Origin: Achromobacter aegrifaciens
GTDB taxonomy: Bacteria; Pseudomonadota; Gammaproteobacteria; Burkholderiales; Burkholderiaceae_B
DNA length: 64,000 nt
Assembly: GCF_902859735.1 (NCBI RefSeq)
Contig: NZ_CADIJY010000001.1
Coordinates: forward strand, 744,001-808,000
Reading direction: 5' to 3'
Positions 25,399-34,366 of this stretch are shown one piece after another; the stretch's first letter is position 1, and each line of letters starts with the position of its first letter. Below the pieces are notes generated by a model. The model saw only the letters and a list, made by a program, of their open reading frames with translations. It was not told where the DNA came from and searched no databases. A program made the translations under genes and the position numbers.

Positions 25399-28101
25399 AT
25401 GCCGATGGATAATGCCGGCCTTTCCCGAATGTCGATCGCGTCGGTCGACCAGGCCAACCGTTTGCTGGACCTGCGCACGCCGCTGGGCGCCAACCGGCTC
25501 GTCGCGGAAACGCTGTCCGCCACGGAGACCCTGTCGGACGGCGCGTTCCGGCTGGAACTGACTGCGCTGTCGGACGATGCCGGCATCCCCTTGTCCGAAC
25601 TGCTGGGCAAGCCGGCGACGCTGCGCCTGCAGACCGCGCTGGGCCGCGAACAGCCCCGTGTCTGGAATGGCTACATCATGGCGGCCGAGTTCCAGGGCGC
25701 CAACGGCGGGCTGGCGCGCTATGGATTGACGCTGGAGCCCTGGCTCGCGTTTCTGCGCGCGCGCCGCGACAGCTTTGCCTATCAGGACAAGACAGTCATT
25801 GAAATCGTCGACAGCATCTTCGGCGATTACAAGGACCAGGGGGGGCTGGCGCCGCAATGGCGCTGGGTGGTGAAGGACCGCGCCGCCTACCCCAAGCGCA
25901 GCCTCACCGTGCAGTATCGCGAAACCGATCATGCCTTCGTCGAGCGCCTGCTGGCCGAAGAAGGCCTGTTCTACTGGGTGGAGCATGAGGCCGGCGAAGG
26001 CGAGGGCAGCCACACGCTGATCATTGCCGACCACAACGGCGCCTTTCAGCCCGGCCCGCAGGCCAGCGTGCGCTTCGCGCGCGCCGACGTGACGGAGACC
26101 GAGGACAGCATCCAGCAATGGAGCCGGCGCGCACGCTGGCAAACCAATGCGGTGCGCATGGCCAGCTGGGACTACCGCAGCGCCCAGGCCAGGCCGGTGG
26201 CAGCCCAGGTCGATGCAGGCGGCGCGAAGGGCGCAATGGATCTGGTCGTCAACGACTATCCCGGCCAGTACGCCTACGAGGACAGCGCGCAGGGCGAACG
26301 CCTGGCGCACATCGCGCTGGCCGCGCTGCGCGTGGGCCAGGACAGCTGCGAAGGCGCGGGCACGGTGCGCACGCTGGCGCCGGGCCAGCGCTTTGAGCTG
26401 ACCGGGCATTATCAGCAGGGCGGGGCCGCCTATGTGGCGATCGCCGTGCGGCACGAGGCCCGCAACAACTTCGACGAGGACCTGGGCCGCGCCGTGCGCG
26501 AGGCGCTGGGCGAGACCGGTCCGCAGGCAGCCGAGGCCGACTTCTACCGCAATACCTTTACCTGCATCGGCATCGATACGGAATTCCGCAAGGCCACGCG
26601 TGACGGGCACGGCGAACGCCTGCATCCGCGGCCCACCGTGTACGGCGCGCAGACCGCGCTGGTGGTGGGCGCCGAGGCGCCGGTGCACACCGACCGCGAT
26701 CACCGCGTCAAGGTGCAGTTCCATTGGCAACGCGGCAAGGCTTCCAGCAGCCGCCTGGAGCATCCTTCGGGCGACGAGAACGCGCCGGCCAAGGACGAAC
26801 TTGGCACGTGGGTGCGGGTGGCGGAGTCCGTGGCGGGCGGTGACTGGGGCGGGAACTTCGTGCCGCGCGTCGGCCAGGAAGTGCTGGTCGAGTTCCTGCA
26901 CGGCGACATCGACCGCCCCGTGGTGGTGGGCGCGCTCTACAACGGCGCAGGCGCCGAGGACGCCGCGCACAACCAGGTGCAAGGCGGCGCCGCCAACGCC
27001 ACCGGCAACGCGCCCGCCTGGTTCGCGGGCGGCGCCGACGGCCATGCGCACAATGTGGTGATGTCAGGCTTCAAGACACAGGCGCTTGCCAGCAGCGGGC
27101 AGGGCACTGGCGGCTACAACCAGCTGGTGCACGATGACACGCCCGGACAGGCGCGCCTGACGGCGTCGACCACGCAGGCAGAGAGCCGCTTGAACCTCGG
27201 TCATATCAAGCAGCAGCGCGACAACGAAAGACTGCAGGACCTGGGCCACGGCGCGGAACTGTCGACCCGCGAGGCCGTGGCGCTGCGCGGCGGCTCCGGG
27301 CTGCTGATCAGCGCGGACCTGCGCGGGAACGCCGAGGGTGCGTTGTTGGACAGCTCGGAAGCGGCCAAGCAGATCGAGCGGGCGGCGCGTTCAGCGGAGG
27401 AGTTGGCGCAGGCGGCAGCGCGACAGAAGGCGGTGCTGGAAGACGATCCGGAAACACTGCCGGCGCAGGATGCATTGAAGCACGTCCTGGAGGTGATCGA
27501 CGCGAAGCAGGACGCGCCCGAGGGCGAGCCCGTTGCCGCCTATAGCGAACCACAGGTCCAAGTGAGCGCGCCCAGCGGCATCGGCCAATACACGCCGGCC
27601 AACGCCTTCCTGGCGGCCGGGGCGTCGTTGGCGCAGGTGGCGCCGGACGTGAACTGGGTCAGCAGCGCCAACCTGGCGGTGGGCGTGGCCGGCGGCGCGG
27701 TGTTGTTCACGCTTGGCCGCAAGGCGTCCGGCGGCAGCCCGGTGCAGGGCCAGGGGCTGCTGCTGCATGCGGCGGGCGGCAAGCTGCGCCTGCACAGTCA
27801 GGATGCCAAGATGACTCTGTCCGCGGAAAAGGCGGTGACCTTCGCGTCGGCGCAGGCCGGCGTGACGGTGCAGGCGGCCAAGCGCGTGCTGGCGACGGCC
27901 GGCGGCGCCTATGTGCGGGTGGAAGGCGGCGGCATTCAGCTCCATGCGCCGGGGAAGGTCGAGCTGAAGGCCGGCGTGCATAACTGGGTCGGCCCGGAAA
28001 GCAGCCAGGCGAACCTGGTCTTCAACGAAGCCAGCCCCTTGTGCGAAGCGCGCGTGCGCGGCGCGGCCCAGCGCGGCGGCGCCGTGGTGCCGCTGGGTTG
28101 A
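25399..28101 (+). CDS. vgrG: VgrG (TssI) spike protein of the core operon
   Basis: A 900-residue protein. The gp27-like region starts at residue 1 (DQANRLLDLRTPLGANRL) and contains SFAYQDKTVIEIVDSIFGDY and TVQYRETDHAFVERLLAEEGLFYW. The OB fold lies at about 469-516 (GTWVRVAES, GDIDRPVVVGALYNGAG), and DUF2345 at about 710-870. The chain ends shortly after with no toxin domain. The ATG at 25399 lies 14 bases after clpV. It should carry the VasX-like effector loaded by the DUF4123 protein that begins 17 bases downstream. Confidence 0.96.
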   Translation: MPMDNAGLSRMSIASVDQANRLLDLRTPLGANRLVAETLSATETLSDGAFRLELTALSDDAGIPLSELLGKPATLRLQTALGREQPRVWNGYIMAAEFQGANGGLARYGLTLEPWLAFLRARRDSFAYQDKTVIEIVDSIFGDYKDQGGLAPQWRWVVKDRAAYPKRSLTVQYRETDHAFVERLLAEEGLFYWVEHEAGEGEGSHTLIIADHNGAFQPGPQASVRFARADVTETEDSIQQWSRRARWQTNAVRMASWDYRSAQARPVAAQVDAGGAKGAMDLVVNDYPGQYAYEDSAQGERLAHIALAALRVGQDSCEGAGTVRTLAPGQRFELTGHYQQGGAAYVAIAVRHEARNNFDEDLGRAVREALGETGPQAAEADFYRNTFTCIGIDTEFRKATRDGHGERLHPRPTVYGAQTALVVGAEAPVHTDRDHRVKVQFHWQRGKASSSRLEHPSGDENAPAKDELGTWVRVAESVAGGDWGGNFVPRVGQEVLVEFLHGDIDRPVVVGALYNGAGAEDAAHNQVQGGAANATGNAPAWFAGGADGHAHNVVMSGFKTQALASSGQGTGGYNQLVHDDTPGQARLTASTTQAESRLNLGHIKQQRDNERLQDLGHGAELSTREAVALRGGSGLLISADLRGNAEGALLDSSEAAKQIERAARSAEELAQAAARQKAVLEDDPETLPAQDALKHVLEVIDAKQDAPEGEPVAAYSEPQVQVSAPSGIGQYTPANAFLAAGASLAQVAPDVNWVSSANLAVGVAGGAVLFTLGRKASGGSPVQGQGLLLHAAGGKLRLHSQDAKMTLSAEKAVTFASAQAGVTVQAAKRVLATAGGAYVRVEGGGIQLHAPGKVELKAGVHNWVGPESSQANLVFNEASPLCEARVRGAAQRGGAVVPLG

Positions 28102-28118
28102 GGCGGGAGGAAGGCGGC

Positions 28119-28964
28119 ATGCTCGATTACCAGGCTTTCAGCGCCCATGGCTTTGGCCTCATCCAGGACGAGCGGACGGCCGGCGTGCCGGCCTGCGTCC
28201 AGGCCGAAGCCCTGGTGCCGCCGGCGCTACGGAAAATGCCGGGACTCATGCCCCGGTTGGTGGACCTGACCGCAATGCCAGCGGCGGACAAGGCGCAGGC
28301 GCTGGCTAGCCTGAACCAGGCCTTGCTCGATGGCGAGGATCTCTGGCTGGGGCTGCTGTTGCAGTCCGATCAGCCCGCCGATGCCGTCGCCGCGCATCTG
28401 CGCTCGCGGATGATCGTCGACATCGCGGGACAGGGCCCGTGCTTTTTCCGCTTTTTTGATCCGCGCGTTTTGGTCCAGCTGCCATGGATGTTGGACCCGG
28501 CGCAGCTGGTCTGGCTTTGCGGGCCGGTGCAGCGCTTCGTGTTCCACCTGGATGGCGCATGGCGTGCGGTGGCGCGCCCCGACGCCGAGGGGGCGGCGCG
28601 TCCGAAGCTGAGCGTGGATCAGTCCTTCGCCTTGACCCAGGTGCAGGCCCTGAATGAAGTGCTGTCGGACCTGGATACGCTGGAGCCCGAAGGGCGCGTC
28701 GCCTTGGGCCAGAAGGTGATGGCGCATTTCCGCACGGCCCGCGAACTGGGCCTGGCGACCGCGCAGGAACGCAAGGCGTTTGCACGGCATGCCCTGGACG
28801 TGCACCCCGCCTTCCACCGCCACGAGCGGGTCCGCGCCTGCCTGGCAGCAATGCAGCCCGAAGATGATTACCCCTACCTTGCTGCGGTCCAGGACCTGTC
28901 CGATGAGGACTGGTCCAGCGTGCGCGCGGATATGGAACGAACTGGAGAGCCCGATGGCCGATGA
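28119..28964 (+). CDS. DUF4123 T6SS effector chaperone
   Basis: A 281-residue cytosolic protein. The central part (QLPWMLDPAQLVWLCGPVQRFVFHLDGAWRAVARP) and the preceding FFRFFDPRVL match the DUF4123 layout seen in the other module at 1099, although the N-terminal half differs. AGGAGGAAGG, only a few bases before the ATG at 28119, is a strong ribosome binding site. It sits between vgrG and the VasX-like effector, overlapping the latter's start by 11 bases, and is most likely its dedicated loading adaptor. Confidence 0.85.
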   Translation: MLDYQAFSAHGFGLIQDERTAGVPACVQAEALVPPALRKMPGLMPRLVDLTAMPAADKAQALASLNQALLDGEDLWLGLLLQSDQPADAVAAHLRSRMIVDIAGQGPCFFRFFDPRVLVQLPWMLDPAQLVWLCGPVQRFVFHLDGAWRAVARPDAEGAARPKLSVDQSFALTQVQALNEVLSDLDTLEPEGRVALGQKVMAHFRTARELGLATAQERKAFARHALDVHPAFHRHERVRACLAAMQPEDDYPYLAAVQDLSDEDWSSVRADMERTGEPDGR

Positions 28965-31590
28965 TGCAAAGAACTGCGGGAAGAAGCGCTCGTCGCTGGA
29001 TTGCGGAGAGGATTGCCCGTTTCACCGGATCGGCCTGCCCATCATGCCGCTGCGCTACGCGGTGCTGAAGAACGACGGTGCCTTTGCGGCGCTGGACGGC
29101 GACCTGAACACGCCGCAGCTGGCAGAGCGGCCCCTGGGTGACAGCGCGCGCTATGGCGTGCGGCTGCTGCGTCCGGGCTATCTGTACGTCTACGACGAGG
29201 CGCGCTCTGAGCTGAAGGGCTACTACGTCAACGAAAACGCCACGCTGTACAACTTTGATCTCGACAAGCCGGTGCAGGACTGCGACCGGACCTTTACTTG
29301 CACGATGGACCACGAAGCCAAGGCTTCGCTGCTGACTATTCCGAACGCCAAAAAAGCGACATTCGTATGGTTGGCGTTTTCGGACGTGCAGTGGACCAAG
29401 GACGTGTGCAAGGCGCACAAGGGCAAGAAGGGCGCCGATATGCGCGAGCGGCACATGTTCAAGTTCGATGTGCAGGCCTGGCTCAGCAGCGGCAAGCACG
29501 CCAATGCCAAGAGCATCAACACCCTGAAGGATACGGCCGCGGACTACCAGGTGCATCGCAAGCGCGACCTGGATCAACATCAGAAGCAGCAGTTGCTGGG
29601 TTGGAGCACCGTCGGCTATTACGACGTGAAGGGCTGGATGGGGGAAATGATCGAGAACGCCGCGGAGGCCTTCCTGCCCGGCAAGGGCCTGATGCTGGCG
29701 CTGCCGGACAGCACCGGAATCCTGCAGGATCTCGCGCGGCTGATGCGCATACGCTTCGACGACTTCGTATCGAACAAGGAGGACCTGCGTCCCCTGACCG
29801 TGTCGAAGTCCATCGAGTCTCTTAGCGAAATCATCATGCAGTCGGCCGAGAGCGAGTTCCTGGAGCAAAGAGGCCGGGATGCCACCAACCATACGGTCTA
29901 TGGGACCACGACTCCGAGTATGGGAGCCGGCCCGGGAGGGTCGGGGGCCGGGGGGCTGGCGGTAGGCCAGATGCTGGCGGACTGGCTGATGCCGGAGAAC
30001 AAGAAGCAGCGCATGGCCGAGGCGGAGGACTATCGCCATCCGACCGAGGCCGAGCGCGGCAAGGTGCGCTGGGAAGCCTGGTCGAAGTACTTCGACAATT
30101 ACGACGAGAACGCGCGCAGGGCATGGCAGAAGGGATTCGACGAGCGCTTGGCGCAATTCGACGCGGCGACCATCGTGCCCTTGGCGAAGGCGCACGTGGC
30201 GTGGATCACCTGCCAGAAAACGCTCGATTCGTTCGAATGCAACTACGACTCCAATAACGCGGATAGCGGTGCGGTTTACCAGACGGTTCTTGCGTTGTGC
30301 ATCGACGGAACCCAGGACAAGCGCATTTGCTTCAAGCAGTATGCGGACTGGCTACAGGGGGAACCGGACGACACGCGCAACCTGTTGCTGCGCGCCATGT
30401 TCCACAACCAGGATTTCGTGGTCAAGAAGGTGGTCGAGGCGCACGAAGCGGCGCTCGACTGGAAGGCCATCCCCTGGGGCAATCTGCACGAGGCCTACAA
30501 GACCGGGCTCAAGGTGCTGAGCGAAGGTCAGATGGACAAGACCGCGCGCCTGCTGGAGCAGGTCATGGGGCCGGTTGTGCATGTGCTCAGGCTGGGCGTG
30601 GATAGCGGCATCGCGCGCAAGCTGGCGATGTACGTGGGCCTGCTGGCGCGGCAGAACGTGGCGATCGTGGAAGTCGAGGGCGGCAAGAAGGCTTTCCGCG
30701 CCGCGCTGATCCGCGAGGTACTGCGCCAGCATGGCAGCCAGGTGAGCATGCGCCAGATGGAGCAGGCGGTGGCGGACGAGCTGCGGCGGTTGGAAGTGCG
30801 CGGCGAACAGCTGGAGGGCACCGACAAGAAGCGCTGGTTCATGCTGGTGGACAGGGACGCTGCCGCCAATGTGTCAACGGACCTGCGGGCCGCCGATAGG
30901 GCCAGGGCCTTGGCGCAGACCACCATGACGGTCGAGGAATACGAAGCCCGGGAACTGTCGCGCTGGCGCACCGCGATCAACACGGACGTCCGTGTCGGCG
31001 TCGTCGGCTGCCTGTTCCAGACTGTGGCGGTGTACAAGCTCTGGAGCGACCTGGAATCGGCCATGCCTCACGAACGCAGCGACGCGAGCTGGAAGTTCGT
31101 GGTCGGCATCGCGTCGGCGGGCGGCTCGGTGGCAGACGTACTGGGCGTGGCGCTCAAGAGCCGGCAGGCCGCGGGTATGCGGCTGGGGATTGGGGTGGGA
31201 CTTGAAACCACCGGTTCTCTGCTGGTGCGATGGGGCGGCCGCATAGGCGTCGTCACTGGCGTCATCATGGCCGTGTTCGATTTCAAATCTGCCGCGGACC
31301 AATTCACGATTGAAAAGAACGGCTTGATGGGCGGGCTTTACCTTGCCTCGGGTATCCTCAGCCTGGTTGTCATCGGGGCGTTCGCCCTGTCGGCCACGGT
31401 CGTGGGCCTGATCGCGGCGGTGCTCCTGATCATCGTGGCGATATTGATAGAGAAGTTCAAGGGCAACAAGATCGATGAATGGCTGAAGCGCTGTCTGTGG
31501 GGGAAACTGCAGGGACAGGCCGGGGCCGATTACTACTATGGGGTGCAGCAAGAGATGAACAGCCTGCGCGTGGCCTTGGGAGGGTCGTGA
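28954..31590 (+). CDS. VasX-like (BTH_I2691 family) pore-forming T6SS effector
   Basis: An 878-residue protein. The N-terminal domain has the VasX N-terminal pattern: CPFHRIGLPIMPLRYAVL, LLRPGYLYVYDE, YYVNENATLYNFD and TIPNAKKATFVWLAFSDVQWT. A long helical middle follows. From about residue 675 to 835 there are several hydrophobic helices (VGVVGCLFQTVAVY, RIGVVTGVIMAVFDF, LYLASGILSLVVIGAFALS, VVGLIAAVLLIIVAILI). Known VasX-type effectors insert such helices into the target inner membrane like colicins and dissipate the membrane potential. The gene overlaps the DUF4123 chaperone by 11 bases and the next gene by one base. Confidence 0.85.
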   Translation: MADDAKNCGKKRSSLDCGEDCPFHRIGLPIMPLRYAVLKNDGAFAALDGDLNTPQLAERPLGDSARYGVRLLRPGYLYVYDEARSELKGYYVNENATLYNFDLDKPVQDCDRTFTCTMDHEAKASLLTIPNAKKATFVWLAFSDVQWTKDVCKAHKGKKGADMRERHMFKFDVQAWLSSGKHANAKSINTLKDTAADYQVHRKRDLDQHQKQQLLGWSTVGYYDVKGWMGEMIENAAEAFLPGKGLMLALPDSTGILQDLARLMRIRFDDFVSNKEDLRPLTVSKSIESLSEIIMQSAESEFLEQRGRDATNHTVYGTTTPSMGAGPGGSGAGGLAVGQMLADWLMPENKKQRMAEAEDYRHPTEAERGKVRWEAWSKYFDNYDENARRAWQKGFDERLAQFDAATIVPLAKAHVAWITCQKTLDSFECNYDSNNADSGAVYQTVLALCIDGTQDKRICFKQYADWLQGEPDDTRNLLLRAMFHNQDFVVKKVVEAHEAALDWKAIPWGNLHEAYKTGLKVLSEGQMDKTARLLEQVMGPVVHVLRLGVDSGIARKLAMYVGLLARQNVAIVEVEGGKKAFRAALIREVLRQHGSQVSMRQMEQAVADELRRLEVRGEQLEGTDKKRWFMLVDRDAAANVSTDLRAADRARALAQTTMTVEEYEARELSRWRTAINTDVRVGVVGCLFQTVAVYKLWSDLESAMPHERSDASWKFVVGIASAGGSVADVLGVALKSRQAAGMRLGIGVGLETTGSLLVRWGGRIGVVTGVIMAVFDFKSAADQFTIEKNGLMGGLYLASGILSLVVIGAFALSATVVGLIAAVLLIIVAILIEKFKGNKIDEWLKRCLWGKLQGQAGADYYYGVQQEMNSLRVALGGS

Positions 31591-32519
31591 TGGACTTTAC
31601 GGGACTGATGTCCAGGTTCCCTAACGATCGTCCGCTTTCGGAGTTCGACCGCGAGCATCGCTTGCTGCAAAAGAAGCGTCTCGATGTGCCGCTGCTGGCG
31701 CAGCTCTGCGTCGTGAAGATGAATTCCAACAGCCTGCTGTCGGTGGATCGCTGGTATGGCTGGCGAGGCTTTATTGCACTGATCGGCGCCATAGGAATCG
31801 CCTTTGGTGTGGGTGGCATCCTGATGCTGGCCTGGATTCTGGTAGTGGGCGATCTGCCCAATGAGAACGGTCTCTGGGAAGCGATCTTCATCGGAATGGC
31901 GATGTTCGCCATGCTGGGCTTGGCTGGCGTCTGGATTGCGTGCAAGGAGATGTTCCGTTGGACCTACTATCCCATCGCGCTGGACCGCAAGCGCCGGCTG
32001 GTACACGTGTTCCGGCTGAATGGCACCGTCTTGACGGCGCCCTGGGACAAGATTTACTTCACGCTGGGCCGAGGCAAGGGCACGTTCGGCTGGCTCAACT
32101 GGGACATACGCGGCCTGATCCTGGCCGAGGACGGCGTCACGGTGCAGGACACCTTCGCCTTTTGCATCGCCACCAGCCGCGTCGAAAATGCCTATTCCCA
32201 CTGGGAGTTCCTGCGCCGGTACATGGAAGAGGGTCCTCAGGCGGTGCTGGATGCGGTCCTGTACTGCATGCCCGTCGACGGCAAGCGCGAGAGTTTCGCC
32301 TTCAGCAAGGAACGCATCTTCGCCAATGATGCGCAGAGCCCTGGCCTCATGTATTTGGTCATGGTGCCCTTCAACTACCTGCATGCCATCATGCGCTGGG
32401 CGGTGATGCAGACCAGCAAGATCCCGGCGTTTCCGCCGGAGATCGAGGCCACGCTGCAACCTGAGCCGGGCGACAAGTACGTGCGCGATGCGTCGATGAA
32501 TCCCGAAGACCTGCGCTAG
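31590..32519 (+). CDS. Two-helix membrane protein, likely immunity to the VasX-like effector
   Basis: A 309-residue protein whose ATG shares one base with the effector stop (TGATG), so translation is coupled. Two transmembrane helices near the N-terminus (GFIALIGAIGIAFGVGGILML and IFIGMAMFAMLGLAGVWI) are followed by a soluble domain starting YYPIALDRKRRLVHVFR. This resembles DUF6708-type proteins found behind VasX-like effectors (recalled, moderate confidence). The immunity role is inferred: cognate immunity proteins of pore-forming T6SS effectors are membrane proteins encoded directly downstream. It is the last gene of the T6SS locus. Confidence 0.7.
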   Translation: MDFTGLMSRFPNDRPLSEFDREHRLLQKKRLDVPLLAQLCVVKMNSNSLLSVDRWYGWRGFIALIGAIGIAFGVGGILMLAWILVVGDLPNENGLWEAIFIGMAMFAMLGLAGVWIACKEMFRWTYYPIALDRKRRLVHVFRLNGTVLTAPWDKIYFTLGRGKGTFGWLNWDIRGLILAEDGVTVQDTFAFCIATSRVENAYSHWEFLRRYMEEGPQAVLDAVLYCMPVDGKRESFAFSKERIFANDAQSPGLMYLVMVPFNYLHAIMRWAVMQTSKIPAFPPEIEATLQPEPGDKYVRDASMNPEDLR

Positions 32520-32599
32520 GGGATTTCATCCGGCGGCGCGGCGGACCGGATTTGCGCTAGGATTACCCCGACCTTTCCGCCCCTCCCTGGAGCCCCCGC

Positions 32600-33298
32600 A
32601 TGACCGACCTCAGCGCCTTTCCCATCACCAAGAAGTGGCCCGCCCGGCACCCCGACCGCATCCAGCTGTATTCGCTGCCCACGCCCAATGGCGTGAAGGT
32701 GTCGATCCTGCTGGAGGAAACCGGGCTGCCCTACGAGGTCCACCGGGTCAGCTTCGACGCCAAAGACCAGTTTTCGCTCGAATTCCTGTCGCTCAGCCCG
32801 AACAACAAGATCCCGGCCATCCTCGATCCCAATGGTCCCGAGGGCAAGCCGCTGGGCCTGTTCGAGTCGGGCGCCATCCTGATCTACCTGGCCAGCAAGG
32901 CGGGCAAGTTCCTGCCGGCGGACACGGCGGGGCGCTATGAGACCCTGCAATGGGTCATGTTCCAGATGGGCGGCATCGGCCCGATGTTCGGCCAGCTGGG
33001 CTTCTTCCACAAGTTCGCGGGCAAGGACTATGAAGACAAGCGCCCGCGCGACCGCTACGCGGAAGAATCCAAGCGCCTCTTGAACGTGCTGGACCAGCGC
33101 CTGGAAGGCCGTGACTGGGTGATGGGCGACGAGTACACCATTGCCGACATCGCTATCCTGCCCTGGGTGCGCAACCTGGTGGGTTTCTACGGCGCGGGCG
33201 AGCTGGTGGAGTTCTCGCGGTTCAAGAATGTCGCCCGGGTGCTGGAAGCCTTCGTGGCGCGTCCTGCGGTGGCCAGGGGCCTGACGATCCCCGGATAA
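32600..33298 (+). CDS. Glutathione S-transferase family protein (YfcG/Ure2-like)
   Basis: A 232-residue protein. The thioredoxin-fold N-terminal domain reads IQLYSLPTPNGVKVSILLEETGLPYEVHRV, then NNKIPAILDPNGP and FESGAILIYLASK, which bind glutathione. The helical C-terminal domain contains FFHKFAGKDYEDKRPRDRYAEE and the GST fold residue in YTIADIAILPWV. The pattern TPNGVKV is typical of nu-class, YfcG/YghU-type enzymes with disulfide-bond reductase activity. The precise substrate cannot be read from the sequence. Monocistronic, 80 bases after the T6SS locus. Confidence 0.92.
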   Translation: MTDLSAFPITKKWPARHPDRIQLYSLPTPNGVKVSILLEETGLPYEVHRVSFDAKDQFSLEFLSLSPNNKIPAILDPNGPEGKPLGLFESGAILIYLASKAGKFLPADTAGRYETLQWVMFQMGGIGPMFGQLGFFHKFAGKDYEDKRPRDRYAEESKRLLNVLDQRLEGRDWVMGDEYTIADIAILPWVRNLVGFYGAGELVEFSRFKNVARVLEAFVARPAVARGLTIPG

Positions 33299-33362
33299 CG
33301 CCGGCGCGTACCCTGCCTCTACAATCGGCCCTGTCATCCCTTCTGGAAAGCCGGGGCCGCCC

Positions 33363-34289
33363 ATGGAACTGCGCCAACTGCGTTACTTCGTCCGCGTCGT
33401 GGAGGCGGGCAGCATCGGCCGCGCCGCGCAGTCCATAGGCATGGTGACGTCGGCGCTCAGCCAACAGATCAGCCGGCTGGAGGGCGAGCTGTCCACGCGG
33501 CTGCTGCGGCGCAGCGCCAGCGGCGTGGAGCCCACCGACGCGGGCTTGGCGTTCTTCCGTCAGGCGCAATTGGCGTTGCGCCACGCCGACGATGCGGTAC
33601 ATGCCGCGCAGCAGGCCAGGCTGGCGGGCCACGTCAGCGTGGGCCTGCCTTCCACCACCGCCGCCATCCTGGGCGCGCCCTTCGTGCAAGCCATGAACGA
33701 GCGCTATCCCGACATCCGCCTGCATCTGGTTGAGGCGCTGTCGGGCCATCTGAGCGACATGCTCAATGGCCGCATGCTGGACCTGGCCATCGTGTTCCAG
33801 GCCGAATCCGCGCGCCGCTGGAGCGTGACGCCCTTGCTGGACGAGCCGCTGTTCCTGCTGGCGCGGCCGGACATGGCGGGTTTGCCTGCCGGCGAGACCA
33901 CGCGCATCGAGGCCATTGCGCATCTGCCTCTGGTCCTGCCCAGTGGACGCCACGGGCTGCGGGCGCTGGTCAACAACGCGTATCAGCAGTCGGGCCGCAC
34001 GCCGCTGGTGGCGGTGGAGGTGGACGGCCTGCCGGTGCTGATGGACGTGGTGCAACTGGGCCACGTGGCCACCATCCAGCCCAGTTCCGCCATGGCCCGG
34101 ATCGCGCCGGGCCAGCTGCACATGGCGCGCATCGACGACGCGCACCTGTACCGCCCCAATCTGCTGGCCAGCCTGTCCGAGGACGAGCTGTCGCCCGCGG
34201 CGCTGGCCGCCCGCCTGGTGCTGGCCGACGTGTCGCGCACGCTGGCGCGCGAGGGCAAATGGCCGGTGGTGGCTCTTCACGATTCATGA
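33363..34289 (+). CDS. LysR-family regulator, probably of tcuAB
   Basis: A 308-residue protein. The N-terminal winged helix (MELRQLRYFVRVVEAGSIGRAAQSIG, ALSQQISRLEGELSTRLLRR) is followed by the periplasmic-binding-protein-like effector domain starting around residue 90. It precedes tcuA by 77 bases in the same direction. In Salmonella the tricarballylate genes are controlled by a LysR protein, TcuR, so a comparable role is likely, but the co-inducer is not visible in the sequence. Confidence 0.92.
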   Translation: MELRQLRYFVRVVEAGSIGRAAQSIGMVTSALSQQISRLEGELSTRLLRRSASGVEPTDAGLAFFRQAQLALRHADDAVHAAQQARLAGHVSVGLPSTTAAILGAPFVQAMNERYPDIRLHLVEALSGHLSDMLNGRMLDLAIVFQAESARRWSVTPLLDEPLFLLARPDMAGLPAGETTRIEAIAHLPLVLPSGRHGLRALVNNAYQQSGRTPLVAVEVDGLPVLMDVVQLGHVATIQPSSAMARIAPGQLHMARIDDAHLYRPNLLASLSEDELSPAALAARLVLADVSRTLAREGKWPVVALHDS

Positions 34290-34366
34290 AGACCTGTTGA
34301 CGGCGGGCTGATATCGGCGGGCGCTGCCGCTCGCTACAGTCCGTTCCTTGGAAGAGGAACGATGGC

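Noticed and set aside
28306-30195. A 629-codon minus-strand frame opposite the DUF4123 chaperone and VasX-like genes
   Set aside because: Shadow frame: no domains, Pro/Arg-rich end, and the + strand genes have clear family motifs and coupled starts.
32519-32580. Inverted ATCCGG/CCGGAT arms after the last T6SS gene
   Set aside because: The arms are only six bases, without a T-run, and not clearly more than chance in GC-rich DNA.
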